DNA from: Ensifer adhaerens
Lineage (GTDB): Bacteria > Pseudomonadota > Alphaproteobacteria > Rhizobiales > Rhizobiaceae
Direction: 5' to 3'
DNA: 64,000 bases
Assembly (NCBI RefSeq): GCF_000697965.2
Contig: NZ_CP015881.1
Span: 310,001 to 374,000 of the forward strand
Each line of letters begins with the position of its first letter. The stretch's first letter is position 1. Positions 35,181 through 44,051 of this stretch are shown one piece after another. The notes under the pieces were generated by a model. It was given only the letters and a program-made list of their open reading frames with translations, was not told the origin of the DNA and did no database searches. The position numbers were made by a program, and so were the translations under genes.

Positions 35181-36701
35181 TCAGGCGCGGCGGCGATATT
35201 CGATCATCCGGGCTCGGCTTGTCACCAGTTCGAGGTGATCTGGCCCGAGGAGATGCAGGCAGATGCGCTTGACCCAGGGCCCATCGCTCAGCGTGAACAG
35301 GAAGCGACCATTGCCAAGGGGAGTGAGCTTCATGGTCTGACGCACGGGGCCGACGCCCATCAGGACCGCGCCGTTCTCGACCGTGAATTCCGCCCCTTCG
35401 TCGGAGCGCCAGACCCCGGAGAGCGACGCCGGCAGCGGCTCATGCGTCGCCGCTGGAAGGAAGCGTCGCGCGGCATGGCCGACCTCGCCGACAAGGGCGG
35501 AGCCGTCGCGGCGCAGCCGGAGAGGGGATGAGGCCGAGCGCGACGAGGCCCAGCCGTCGCCGTCCTCATAGAGCGTCTCATCCGCATCGAGATAGGTGCA
35601 GGTGCTGCCCTTGACCTCGACCCACCACGGACCGGCCTCCGTCACGTAGAGACCGTCGCCGAGATCGGCTGCCGGGGTCGGCAGAGGAATGCCGGTGAGC
35701 GCTGCCATGCTTTCGAGCGCGATCTTGTAACCGTTGGTGTCCTCGCGGTTGGAGACCACGACGAAGCCGGCGCGCGTTTCGGGATCGAGGAGGAAATAGG
35801 TCTTGTAGCCGGGATGTGAACCGCCATGGCCAACGAATTCGCGGCCGCCGAGCGACGAGTTGCGCAGGCCGAGCCCGTATCCTGTTGGTCGCCCGTCGGC
35901 GAGATATCGGGGCGCCTGCAACTTCTGCAGAAGACCGGCGAAGCGGCCTTCGCCACCGAGCAGCGCCTGCAGCCAGGTGGCAAGCGCCCCGGCGCTGCCG
36001 GTGAGGCTGCCCGATGCGGAAATGTGCAGGCCAGCGGCAGAAAGCTGCCAGGTTTCGCCCGAGTGCCAGTAGCCGGGAACGAGGTCGCTCACCGGATCGT
36101 TCCAGACATCCGGCGCCTTCAGCGCGATGCCAAGCGGGGCCGCGATTTCCCGTTGGACGAAATCGTCGAAGCGGAAGCCCTTGCGCTCCAAAGCCGCTTC
36201 GATGAGGCGATAGCCGGTGTTGGAGTATGAGACCTCGGTGCCGGCGTCAAAGTTCAGCCGCTCCAGGCGCGAGAGGTACTCCAGCAGCGGTCCGGCCGTG
36301 GTCTCCGTGTAGACGGAAAGGCCGAGCAACGACAGGCATTCGCGGGTATCCGGCAGGCCGCCACTCATGTCGAGCGCCTGCCCGACCGTCACGTCCGCAA
36401 GTGGCGACCGCAGTTCCGGAAGATGCTGGCCGAGCGGATCGTCGAGACCGATAAGGTCGGCATGGGCGAGCACCATCGCTGAGAAGACGTGCTTGGTGAG
36501 GGACGCATAGCGCACGACGCTGTCGAGCGTGAACGGCGCGGATGTCGCGAGGCTCTCGACGCCGGCCGCATGCGAGAAGCGCGGTCCGGATGCATCGAAG
36601 CCGATGACCGCGCCGCCCGGTTCGTCTGCCACCCATTGTGCGGTCAGGCGTCTCGCAGCCGCTTCGGCGGCTTGCCAATCCAGCGATGTCGGCTTCGTCA
36701 T
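35181..36701 (-). CDS. D-aminopeptidase (serine peptidase S12, DAP-like)
   Basis: This hydrolase of about 506 residues has a beta-lactamase/penicillin-recognising fold with Ser67-x-x-Lys70 in YASLTK, Tyr/Asn in EVSYSNTGY and the HxG motif in GHGGSHPG. Two C-terminal barrel-like domains follow (about residues 340-506). This three-domain layout and length match the D-aminopeptidase of Ochrobactrum, which removes D-amino acids from peptide N-termini. There is no signal peptide. I chose ATG 36701 because GGAG lies seven bases upstream; ATG 36707 is too close to it. The gene is divergent from the M19 dipeptidase. Confidence 0.88.
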   Translation of the reverse strand: MTKPTSLDWQAAEAAARRLTAQWVADEPGGAVIGFDASGPRFSHAAGVESLATSAPFTLDSVVRYASLTKHVFSAMVLAHADLIGLDDPLGQHLPELRSPLADVTVGQALDMSGGLPDTRECLSLLGLSVYTETTAGPLLEYLSRLERLNFDAGTEVSYSNTGYRLIEAALERKGFRFDDFVQREIAAPLGIALKAPDVWNDPVSDLVPGYWHSGETWQLSAAGLHISASGSLTGSAGALATWLQALLGGEGRFAGLLQKLQAPRYLADGRPTGYGLGLRNSSLGGREFVGHGGSHPGYKTYFLLDPETRAGFVVVSNREDTNGYKIALESMAALTGIPLPTPAADLGDGLYVTEAGPWWVEVKGSTCTYLDADETLYEDGDGWASSRSASSPLRLRRDGSALVGEVGHAARRFLPAATHEPLPASLSGVWRSDEGAEFTVENGAVLMGVGPVRQTMKLTPLGNGRFLFTLSDGPWVKRICLHLLGPDHLELVTSRARMIEYRRRA

Positions 36702-36946
36702 GTCCATTCTCCAGTTCTGGTCGCAGTGGTTTCCCACGCGTATCTCCGACTAAGCACGACAGAACCTCGTGCCGCCAATTCCGATTCCGGCAGGGCCTAT
36801 GCACGGTTTGCATTTGCCCGGCCCGCCTGCATTGCGTTAGGCCGGCGGGGAAAAAGGGTGCGGTTCCCGCACCCAATGTCTATGGTCCGTCGGCGACTAT
36901 CCATGAGTCGCACTTGAGGACAACAGGTTGAGAAGGCGATCCAGAA

Positions 36947-37987
36947 TTGGCGACGCAAGCGAAAATCCCGGTCTTTGACGGACATAACGACGTGCTGTCG
37001 CGGCTCTGGCGTTCGCCGGGCGGCGCTGCCGAGCGCCGCTTCCTCGATGGCGTCGATACCGGGCATATCGATCTCGACAAGGCCGCGGCGGGTGGCCTTG
37101 CCGGCGGCCTCTGCGCCGTCTACGTCGCCTCGCCGGGCCTTGCCAAGGATGGCAGCGGCGAGTTTGCAACGCCCGATCAACAAAGCGCACTCGAAGCCAC
37201 GCTCGGCATGACGAGCCTGCTGATGCGGATCGAACGCCAGTCGGAGGGCCGGCTGAAGATTTGCCGCAGTGCTGCCGATATCCGCGCCGCCATGGACAAG
37301 GGTGCCTTTGCCTCGGTGCTGCACATCGAGGGTATCGAGGCGGTCGGCGCCGATCTCGACGTGCTCTATGTGCTTCACGCCGCGGGTCTGCGCACGCTCG
37401 GCCCCGTCTGGAGCCGGCCGAACCTCTTTGCCTATGGCGTTCCCTTCCGCTTTCCCTCTTCACCCGATATCGGTCCAGGCCTCAGCGAGGCCGGCAAGGA
37501 TCTCGTGCGCGCCTGCAACGAGCTGAAGATCATGCTTGATCTCTCGCACATGAACGAGCAGGGCTTCTGGGACATCGCCGCGCTGTCGCAGGCGCCGCTC
37601 GTCGCCTCCCATTCCAACGTGCACGCGCTCTGCCCGCATAGCCGCAACCTGACGGACCGTCAGCTCGACGCGATCAGGGACACCGGCGGTTTGGCCGGCA
37701 TCAACTTCGGCGTCCTTTTCCTGCGCGCGGACGGGACCAGGAACACGGATACGCCGCTCTCGCTCCTTGTCGACCACATCGACTATATCGTCGAGCGTAT
37801 CGGTATCGATCATGTGGCGCTCGGCTCTGACTTCGACGGTACGGCCATCCCTGCTGCGATGCGCAGCGCGGCCGATCTGCCGCTGCTCGTCGACCTGCTG
37901 CGCACCCGCGGCTATGACGATGCGGCCCTCGCAAAGATCTGCCACGGCAACTGGATCCGCGTGCTGGAGACAACCTGGGGCGGGTGA
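36947..37987 (+). CDS. Membrane-dipeptidase family (M19) metallopeptidase
   Basis: The 346-residue protein starts at TTG 36947, with GAGAAGG upstream and no in-frame ATG before the active-site motif. FDGHNDVLSRL (His13, Asp15) begins the binuclear zinc site. LHIEGIEAVG, VASHSNVHALCPHSRNLTD and HVALGSDFDG supply the rest. M19 enzymes cleave dipeptides and are unusual in accepting a D-residue at the C-terminal position. There is no signal peptide, so the bacterial form should be cytoplasmic. It is divergent from the D-aminopeptidase gene across 245 bases that probably hold shared promoters. Confidence 0.92.
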   Translation: MATQAKIPVFDGHNDVLSRLWRSPGGAAERRFLDGVDTGHIDLDKAAAGGLAGGLCAVYVASPGLAKDGSGEFATPDQQSALEATLGMTSLLMRIERQSEGRLKICRSAADIRAAMDKGAFASVLHIEGIEAVGADLDVLYVLHAAGLRTLGPVWSRPNLFAYGVPFRFPSSPDIGPGLSEAGKDLVRACNELKIMLDLSHMNEQGFWDIAALSQAPLVASHSNVHALCPHSRNLTDRQLDAIRDTGGLAGINFGVLFLRADGTRNTDTPLSLLVDHIDYIVERIGIDHVALGSDFDGTAIPAAMRSAADLPLLVDLLRTRGYDDAALAKICHGNWIRVLETTWGG

Positions 37988-38012
37988 GCGCCGCGCTCAG
38001 CCGCGAAGGACG

Positions 38013-38882
38013 TTAGGTCCTTGAAGCGATCGGCAAGCCTTCGAGCAGCACGCTGATCGCGCAATCGACGACGGCCGATCGCCGATCCCGGGCAAAAAGC
38101 CCATACTGGACGGCAAACGGCTTCGGTACGGCTGGCGAGGCGGGCAGTGCCCGCATCGTGCCCGCGCGTATCGCTTCCGGCGGAAGCAAACCAATGCCGA
38201 GCCCGTTCTCGATCGCGGCCTGCAGCGCCGTGATGCTCTGGCTGGTAAAAGTGATCCGGTGTTCCCGGCCCTGGTCGGCCAAGGTCTCGATCATGCGGCG
38301 GCGCCAGAGGCAGGGTGCGGCGAAGGCAACAAGGTCGATCGGTCGGGTCTCGTCGAAGGCGTAGTCCGTCGCGCAGACCCATTGCAGCTCCACATTCCAG
38401 GTGGTGAGGGCGTCGGCGGCGACCACGGAGGTCGGCACGACCATGATATCGAGGTCGCCTTCGGGCCAGGTCTTTCCAAGCGCCACGCATTGCTCGACCA
38501 CCACGTCGAGCCGGATCTCCTGGTAGCCGCGCCGCAGTCGACCGAGCGCTTCGGGCAGCGCCGTCGTTGCCACTTCCTCGGCCAGGCCGACCCGCACGCC
38601 ACCGCTCAGGTCGGCCTGCCGCAGCCGCGCCGCCGCTTCGTCGCCGAGCGCCAGCATGCGCGTGGCGTATCCGAGGAACAATTCGCCTTCGGGTGTCGGC
38701 ACGACGCCGCGACCGGTGCGGGTGAAGAGCTGTCGGCCGAGCAGATCTTCGAGCCGGCGCATCTGCATGCTCAGCGCCGATTGCGTGCGGCCGGTCTGGG
38801 TGGCGACGCGGTTCAGGCTACCCTGTCGGCAGACCGCGACGAAGCTGCGAAGGAGGTCGATGCCAATCTGGTCAGATATCAT
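38013..38882 (-). CDS. LysR-family transcriptional regulator
   Basis: The 289-residue protein has a winged helix (LLRSFVAVCRQGSLNRVATQ, then SALSMQMRRLEDLLGRQLF) and a periplasmic-binding-like effector domain. It is divergent from the quinone oxidoreductase gene, 166 bases away, and convergent with the M19 gene. The usual LysR logic makes the oxidoreductase its likely target. The ligand is unknown. Confidence 0.9.
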   Translation of the reverse strand: MISDQIGIDLLRSFVAVCRQGSLNRVATQTGRTQSALSMQMRRLEDLLGRQLFTRTGRGVVPTPEGELFLGYATRMLALGDEAAARLRQADLSGGVRVGLAEEVATTALPEALGRLRRGYQEIRLDVVVEQCVALGKTWPEGDLDIMVVPTSVVAADALTTWNVELQWVCATDYAFDETRPIDLVAFAAPCLWRRRMIETLADQGREHRITFTSQSITALQAAIENGLGIGLLPPEAIRAGTMRALPASPAVPKPFAVQYGLFARDRRSAVVDCAISVLLEGLPIASRT

Positions 38883-39048
38883 GAAGTTTGAACTCTGTTG
38901 TCATTGATATCAGTCTACACGGGTAACTCACGCATGGCTATCTGTCAGATGTGATCAGCGACGAAGGCGAGGCAGCATCAGGCAGATCGGCATCGGCCGC
39001 CGCCTGGAGGCTGCCAGGACCAGCCAACTCAACCAGAGGACCAGATCC

Positions 39049-40020
39049 ATGAAAGCTATCCGCGTGCATCAGCACGGCGGGCCCGATGTGCTCGCCTACG
39101 AAAATTTCGAACTCGGCGAACCCGGCCCGGGGGAAGTGCGCGTGCGCAACCGGGCGATCGGCGTCAACTTCGTCGACATCTATTTGCGCAGCGGCGCCTA
39201 CCCGCCGCCGCAGCTTCCATTCATCCCAGGTAAGGAGGGAGCCGGAGAGGTGGTCTCTGTCGGGCCCGATGTCGAGGGCTTCAAGCCGGGTGACCGCGTT
39301 GCCTATGCCGAGGCGCTCGGAGCCTATGCCGAGGAACACAATGTGCCGGCCCGTGTCCTCGTGCATCTGCCTGAGGATATCGACTTCGAGACGGGTGCGG
39401 CGATGATGCTGAAAGGGCTGACGGCGCAATATCTGTTGCGTCGCACCTTCCGGGTCGAGGCCGGCCACACCCTCCTCGTTCATGCGGCCGCGGGCGGTGT
39501 CGGCCTGATCCTGACGCAATGGGCGAAACATCTTGGGGCAAAGGTCATTGGCACCGTCGGTTCGCCGGAGAAGGCCGAACTGGCGCGGGCCAATGGTGCG
39601 GACTACGTGATCGACTACGGCAAGGAGAACTTTGCAACGCGCGTGCTCGAAATCACCGAAGGCGAGGGGGTCGACGTCGTCTACGACAGCATCGGCAAGG
39701 CGACGTTCGAAGGTTCGCTCGACAGCCTGCGCCCCTTCGGTCATTTCGTCAGTTTCGGCGCCGCTTCCGGCTCGATCCCTCCCTTCGACATCACGACGCT
39801 GGCGCAGAAGGGATCGCTTTATGCCACCTGGCCGCTGTTACCTGCGCATCTATCGCGACGCGAGGACGTGCTGGCGATGAGCAAGGATCTCTTCGACGTT
39901 GTCGCGCGCGGCGCGGTCAATATCCGCGTGCACGCGCGTCTGCCATTGGCCGAGGCAGCCGAGGCGCATCGCCGGCTCGAAGGACGCCAGACGACAGGCG
40001 CCTTGGTGCTCCTGCCGTAA
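39049..40020 (+). CDS. Quinone oxidoreductase (QorA-like, zinc-free MDR family)
   Basis: The 323-residue protein has a GroES-like N-terminal half (VNFVDIYLRSGAYPPPQLPF) and a Rossmann half with the NADPH motif HAAAGGVG. It lacks the Cys/His ligands of zinc alcohol dehydrogenases, placing it with NADPH:quinone reductases. It reduces quinones or alpha,beta-unsaturated carbonyls in the cytoplasm. It sits alone, divergent from a LysR gene. Confidence 0.92.
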   Translation: MKAIRVHQHGGPDVLAYENFELGEPGPGEVRVRNRAIGVNFVDIYLRSGAYPPPQLPFIPGKEGAGEVVSVGPDVEGFKPGDRVAYAEALGAYAEEHNVPARVLVHLPEDIDFETGAAMMLKGLTAQYLLRRTFRVEAGHTLLVHAAAGGVGLILTQWAKHLGAKVIGTVGSPEKAELARANGADYVIDYGKENFATRVLEITEGEGVDVVYDSIGKATFEGSLDSLRPFGHFVSFGAASGSIPPFDITTLAQKGSLYATWPLLPAHLSRREDVLAMSKDLFDVVARGAVNIRVHARLPLAEAAEAHRRLEGRQTTGALVLLP

Positions 40021-40078
40021 GGCCAGCGATGGGGCGATATGTTCTAAGAACTCGTGACGGCGCTGGCTGTGGCGCCCG

Positions 40079-40759
40079 TCACTTGCCTTCGGCGATCCCC
40101 TCGAGCCGGTTCTCGGCCCGGGTCACGGCGAGGCTGTCGGTGGGGCTTCCTGAGGGCGCTCCGTCGCCGAAGACGTCCATGGTGCAGGTGTGCAGGATCG
40201 TGGTCGGCTCACTGGTGTGGTTCCACATCGTATGGGTGCGCAGCGACGGGAAATGAGCGGAATCGCCCGCTTCGAGAACCATCGCTTCGCCGTCCACCTC
40301 CAGCGTCAACGCTCCCTTCAGGATGAAGAAGATTTCCTCTCCCTCATGCGACATTGGCTCGCTGCGATGGCCGGGCGGCTCGTGGATAATAGTGCTTCTG
40401 AGCACGTTGCCGGGAAAGGAGGCGGAGAGCCGCTCATAGGAGACGGCCTTGCCGCTTTCTCCGCCGAGCCCATAGACCGGACGGTGTTCGCGCCGGGTAA
40501 ATGGCGTCGCCACCTTCGGCGGATTGAGGAAGCTGCCGGCCTCGACTTTCAAGGTCCGGCAGACGGCGATCAGCGAGGTCAGCGACGGGACGGTGATGCC
40601 GCGCTCGATCTGCGAGATGAAGCCGACGGAAAAACCGGCCTCGTCGGCGACCTCTTGAAGCGTCATCTTCAGGGCCTTTCGCCGTTGGCGCAGGCGATCG
40701 CCGAGCGGCGGCGTTTCTGCCTCGCCGGTCGAAGCGCCGCTGGCATGGTCCGTCGTCAC
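40079..40759 (-). CDS. XRE-family regulator with C-terminal cupin
   Basis: The 226-residue protein has an N-terminal helix-turn-helix (MTLQEVADEAGFSVGFISQIERGITVPSL) and a C-terminal cupin (HEGEEIFFILKGALTLEVDGE, LEAGDSAHFPSLRTH). This XRE-cupin group includes PuuR and regulators of amine or amino-acid catabolism. Start is GTG 40759. An AT-rich inverted repeat lies about 60 bases upstream and is a candidate autoregulatory operator. No obvious partner enzyme is adjacent, so its target may be elsewhere. Confidence 0.9.
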   Translation of the reverse strand: MTTDHASGASTGEAETPPLGDRLRQRRKALKMTLQEVADEAGFSVGFISQIERGITVPSLTSLIAVCRTLKVEAGSFLNPPKVATPFTRREHRPVYGLGGESGKAVSYERLSASFPGNVLRSTIIHEPPGHRSEPMSHEGEEIFFILKGALTLEVDGEAMVLEAGDSAHFPSLRTHTMWNHTSEPTTILHTCTMDVFGDGAPSGSPTDSLAVTRAENRLEGIAEGK

Positions 40760-40818
40760 TGTCTGTCCCCTTCTCGTCTCTCCTCAAGCTAGGGCGCGGC
40801 CCGATTTCCTGTCAATCG

Positions 40819-40837
40819 TTTTTAGATATCCTAAAAA
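40819..40837. promoter_or_regulatory. Candidate XRE-cupin operator
   Basis: TTTTTAG and CTAAAAA flank ATATC, giving a 19-base inverted repeat in an AT-rich spot within GC-rich DNA. It lies 60 bases upstream of the XRE-cupin start. Confidence 0.5.
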
Positions 40838-40886
40838 TATCGGTTGCGACCGAAAGGTCGGCTCGGGGTGAATAGCGCGAGATCGG

Positions 40887-41132
40887 TCAGTTGCTGCGCG
40901 GCTGTTCGACGGTCGCCGCCACGATGCGGCGCACGAGCGGAAGAACCACGAGCAGGCTCGGAAAGGCGACCAGCCAGGAGAAAGCCCAGGCCTTGATCCA
41001 TAGTGCGAGAATATCGGGATGGATGCCGTTGCCGATGGCCGTCGAGACGAAGGAGACGATGCCCGACATCAGGACGGAAAGAACAAGCGGCATGACGATG
41101 GCCTGGTATCGATGCGGAAGCTTTTTTGACAT
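40887..41132 (-). CDS. DUF2798 small membrane protein
   Basis: The 81-residue protein has two predicted helices (IVMPLVLSVLMSGIVSFVSTAI and WAFSWLVAFPSLLVVLPLVRRIV) separated by a loop containing GxxHPDxLALWIKAW. Size and layout match DUF2798, whose function is unknown. Start is ATG 41132. It lies 44 bases downstream of the NmrA-like gene and is probably cotranscribed with it. Confidence 0.8.
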   Translation of the reverse strand: MSKKLPHRYQAIVMPLVLSVLMSGIVSFVSTAIGNGIHPDILALWIKAWAFSWLVAFPSLLVVLPLVRRIVAATVEQPRSN

Positions 41133-41176
41133 GAGGTGAACTCCGGGGGTAAGGGAATAGGTGTGGCCGCCGACCG

Positions 41177-42046
41177 TTAGGCCTGCGCCAGCTCGCGAAT
41201 GAAACTCTCGAGATTGCGCGGTTCGCGCTGAAGAGCGGCGCGCAGCGTCAGGCTGTTTCCGCCAAGTCCGACTTCGGCATAGTGGGCGTGAACCTTGGAC
41301 AGCAGCTCCAGCTGGTGGTCGGTGTATTTCGCGGCGATCGGTTTTGCCCATTCGTGAAAGCCGATGGTTGCCGCAACGATCGGCCGACCGAGCGCGGCGC
41401 TCATCATTCGGGCGATTTCCTCGCGGTTGTGCCGGCCCTCGGCGCTAAGTTCCAGCGTCGCATAGGCGAGCCGGTCCTCCGTGAGGGCAATGGCCGCGAC
41501 TTCAGCGACATCACGGTAGTCGACACGGGCGATGCGCGTTGCTGTCGGAAACGGCTCGGCGAAGCTGCCGGTGGCAAGCACGCTCGCCCAGGCCGACCGC
41601 AGGTTCTGCATGAAGTTTGCCGGATGCAAAATGGTGTATTCGAGCGGCGAGGAATAGAGCGCGTCCTCCACCGGGATCTTGGCTGCATGGTTCTTCAGCC
41701 GCACATGGGTTGGCTGGATGACCGAGGAGAAAACGAACTTCCGGACGCTGGCGCGAACGGCGGCTTCGACCATCGATACGCCCATCGCCGCCTCGTCCGG
41801 CGCAAAGGCCGGGCCGATGTGGAAGACGCCGTCAGCGCCCTCAAGTGCCCGGTCAAGGCTGGTGCGCTCGCGCAGATCGCCGATCGCGATCTCCGATGCA
41901 CCGAGCGATTTCGCAATCGTGCCCTGCGCTTCGTCGCGGATGAGGGCACGGACCCTGGCGCCGCGCCGCGCCAGTTCGGGAAGGACAAGGCCGGCGAAGC
42001 GGCCGGTGGCACCGACGACAAGGATCGTGTTGGAGCGCTGGTTCAT
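41177..42046 (-). CDS. NmrA-like NAD(P)-binding protein
   Basis: The 289-residue atypical short-chain dehydrogenase begins TILVVGATGRFAGLVLPELA (the GxxGxxG nucleotide loop). It contains FVFSSVIQPTH in place of a YxxxK catalytic pair, and LEYTILHPANFMQNL. It resembles NmrA/QorB-type sensors or quinone reductases. It is divergent from a LysR gene 112 bases away, which probably controls it together with the DUF2798 gene. Confidence 0.87.
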   Translation of the reverse strand: MNQRSNTILVVGATGRFAGLVLPELARRGARVRALIRDEAQGTIAKSLGASEIAIGDLRERTSLDRALEGADGVFHIGPAFAPDEAAMGVSMVEAAVRASVRKFVFSSVIQPTHVRLKNHAAKIPVEDALYSSPLEYTILHPANFMQNLRSAWASVLATGSFAEPFPTATRIARVDYRDVAEVAAIALTEDRLAYATLELSAEGRHNREEIARMMSAALGRPIVAATIGFHEWAKPIAAKYTDHQLELLSKVHAHYAEVGLGGNSLTLRAALQREPRNLESFIRELAQA

Positions 42047-42158
42047 GGGGTCTGCCTTTCGAGCCGTCGTGATGTGACGATCTCAAGCTAGTGCTGCACA
42101 ACAATGCGGACAATCGACGCAAAATGTGATTTATTCTCCAGCAAAACGGGATTATCGA

Positions 42159-43052
42159 ATGAGCCGCATCGAAGATCTGGAGGCCTTTCTGGCCATCGTC
42201 GAGCAGGGGAGCCTGACGGCCGCGGCGAAACGCCTGGGCAGACCGCTCCAGACCATCAGCCGGTCGCTCGCCATGCTCGAAGCCGATGTCGGTGTCGAGC
42301 TGGTGCATCGCACGACCCGCCGCTCAATGCCGAGCGAGGCGGGCGAGAGCTTTTATCTGCGCATCAAGCCTGCGGTGGAGGAGATACACGACGCGCGCGA
42401 GGAGGCCGCACAGCGGCGCTCCGAGCCGTCAGGCGTGCTGCGCCTTGGGGCGCCCAATCTGTTTGCGCCGCGGTTCCTGATACCTGTGATCGCCGAGTAC
42501 ATGGCGAAATATCCGGAAGTCGAGGTCGATCTCGACCTCTCCGATGCCTTCGTCGATCTGGCAGCGAGCGGACTCGATCTGGTCTTGCGGATCGGCGATC
42601 TGCAGGATTCTGGCCTGACCGGCAAGCGCCTGGGCGCGCTTCGCCGCGTCGTCTTCGGCTCGCCCGCCTATTTTGCGAGCTTCGGCCGGCCGTCTCATCC
42701 GCAGGAACTCGCTGCGCATCGTTGCGTCACGCGCACGGGCGACGAGCGACCCGGCGTCTGGATGTTCAGCATCGACGGGCGGGCTCGCGCCGTCAAGGTG
42801 AGCGGCGGGTTTCGCACCAACTCGATGAATGCGATCTATGCGGCGGTGGAGCAGGGCCTCGGCCTTGGCTTTTCGCCGCTCTGGCAGATCAAACATCTGA
42901 TCGATGCCGACAAGGTCGAAACCGTGCTTGAAGACTTCGAGCCGGCCCCGGTGCCGATCCATGCGCTGTGGTTGGAAGGGCGGACCCCATCTGCAAAGAT
43001 CCGCCGCTTTCTCGATCTGCTCGGCGCGCGGTTGAAGCTCGACCGCCTCTGA
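42159..43052 (+). CDS. LysR-family transcriptional regulator
   Basis: The 297-residue protein has an N-terminal winged helix (LEAFLAIVEQGSLTAAAKRLGR) and an effector domain of the CrgA/YafC-like group (RLGAPNLFAPRFLIPVIAEY). Start is ATG 42159; an in-frame start at 42126 is less likely. It is divergent from the NmrA-like gene and convergent with the EamA gene. Confidence 0.9.
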   Translation: MSRIEDLEAFLAIVEQGSLTAAAKRLGRPLQTISRSLAMLEADVGVELVHRTTRRSMPSEAGESFYLRIKPAVEEIHDAREEAAQRRSEPSGVLRLGAPNLFAPRFLIPVIAEYMAKYPEVEVDLDLSDAFVDLAASGLDLVLRIGDLQDSGLTGKRLGALRRVVFGSPAYFASFGRPSHPQELAAHRCVTRTGDERPGVWMFSIDGRARAVKVSGGFRTNSMNAIYAAVEQGLGLGFSPLWQIKHLIDADKVETVLEDFEPAPVPIHALWLEGRTPSAKIRRFLDLLGARLKLDRL

Positions 43053-43086
43053 AGGGCTTGGGCTGCGCCGCCCCGTGAAAAGCCGC

Positions 43087-43950
43087 CTATTTCGCGAATT
43101 TCTTGGCGCCGGCAACGCAGAGCACGATCGCGCCGGTCGCGGCCAGCATGCTCCAGCTGACCGGCTCGCCGAGAAGTGTTGCAGCGAGTGCCAGGCCGAA
43201 GAAGGGCTGCAGCAACTGCAACTGTCCGACGCCGGCGACGCCGCCGAGCGCAAGGCCGCGATACCAGAAGACAAAGCCGACGAGCATGCTGAAGAGCGAG
43301 ACATAGGCAAGGCCCGCCCAGGCGCCGTTGGTGACGGCTGCGAAGGAGGCCGGCAGCGTGAAGAGCGTCAGCGCCAGCATGATCGGCAAGGACAGGACCA
43401 GCGCCCAGCAGATCACCTGCCAGCCGCCAAGCTTGCGCGAAAGGCTGGCGCCTTCGGCATAGCCGAGGCCGCAGACAATGATGGCGCCGAGCATCAGGAG
43501 GTCGCCGACGGGCGATGCGGCAAAGCCCTGCACCAGCGCGAAACCGACGACCGCGGCGCTGCCGAGCGAGGAAAAGAACCAGAAGGCTGGGCGCGGCCGC
43601 TCGCCGGCACGAAGCACGCCGAAGATCGCGGTTGCCAATGGCAGAAGTCCGACGAAGACGATCAGATGCGCCGAGGTGACGTGCTGCAAGGCCAGCGCGG
43701 TTAGCAGCGGAAAGCCGAGCACGACGCCGAAGGCGACGATTGCCAGCGAAACGAGATCGGCCTTCGCCGGTCGCGGCTGGCGGAAGATGAGAAGCAGCAA
43801 GAGGCCGAGCAGGCCGGCGATCGCCGCGCGCGCGACTGTCAGAAACACCGGATCAAAGTCCATCACTGCGACGCGGGTCGCTGGCAATGATCCGCTGAAG
43901 ATCAGCACCCCGAGAAAACCGCTCATCCAACCGTCTGCCGTCTTGTCCAT
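43087..43950 (-). CDS. EamA/DMT-family transporter (RhaT/YdcZ-like)
   Basis: The 287-residue membrane protein has about ten helices in two EamA repeats. Segments include TVARAAIAGLLGLLLLL, VTSAHLIVFVGLLPLATAIFGVL and a C-terminal QLLQPFFGLALAATLLGEPVSW. Such proteins usually export amino acids or metabolites. GGAG precedes ATG by six bases. It is divergent from a MocR-type regulator with a perfect palindrome between the two genes, so it is the probable target. Confidence 0.9.
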   Translation of the reverse strand: MDKTADGWMSGFLGVLIFSGSLPATRVAVMDFDPVFLTVARAAIAGLLGLLLLLIFRQPRPAKADLVSLAIVAFGVVLGFPLLTALALQHVTSAHLIVFVGLLPLATAIFGVLRAGERPRPAFWFFSSLGSAAVVGFALVQGFAASPVGDLLMLGAIIVCGLGYAEGASLSRKLGGWQVICWALVLSLPIMLALTLFTLPASFAAVTNGAWAGLAYVSLFSMLVGFVFWYRGLALGGVAGVGQLQLLQPFFGLALAATLLGEPVSWSMLAATGAIVLCVAGAKKFAK

Positions 43951-44010
43951 AGCATTCTCCTTTTTCGTCTGTATCCGTCGAACGGACTGGCTCTGCCAGA
44001 GACAATGCGG

Positions 44011-44030
44011 TACAGTTTTGCAAAACTGTA
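44011..44030. promoter_or_regulatory. Perfect 20-bp palindrome, probable MocR operator
   Basis: TACAGTTTTGCAAAACTGTA is fully self-complementary. It lies 21 bases before the MocR-type ATG and 60 bases from the EamA start, where a regulator could control both genes. Confidence 0.65.
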
Positions 44031-44051
44031 TTGGATGTATGAGCAGTACGG

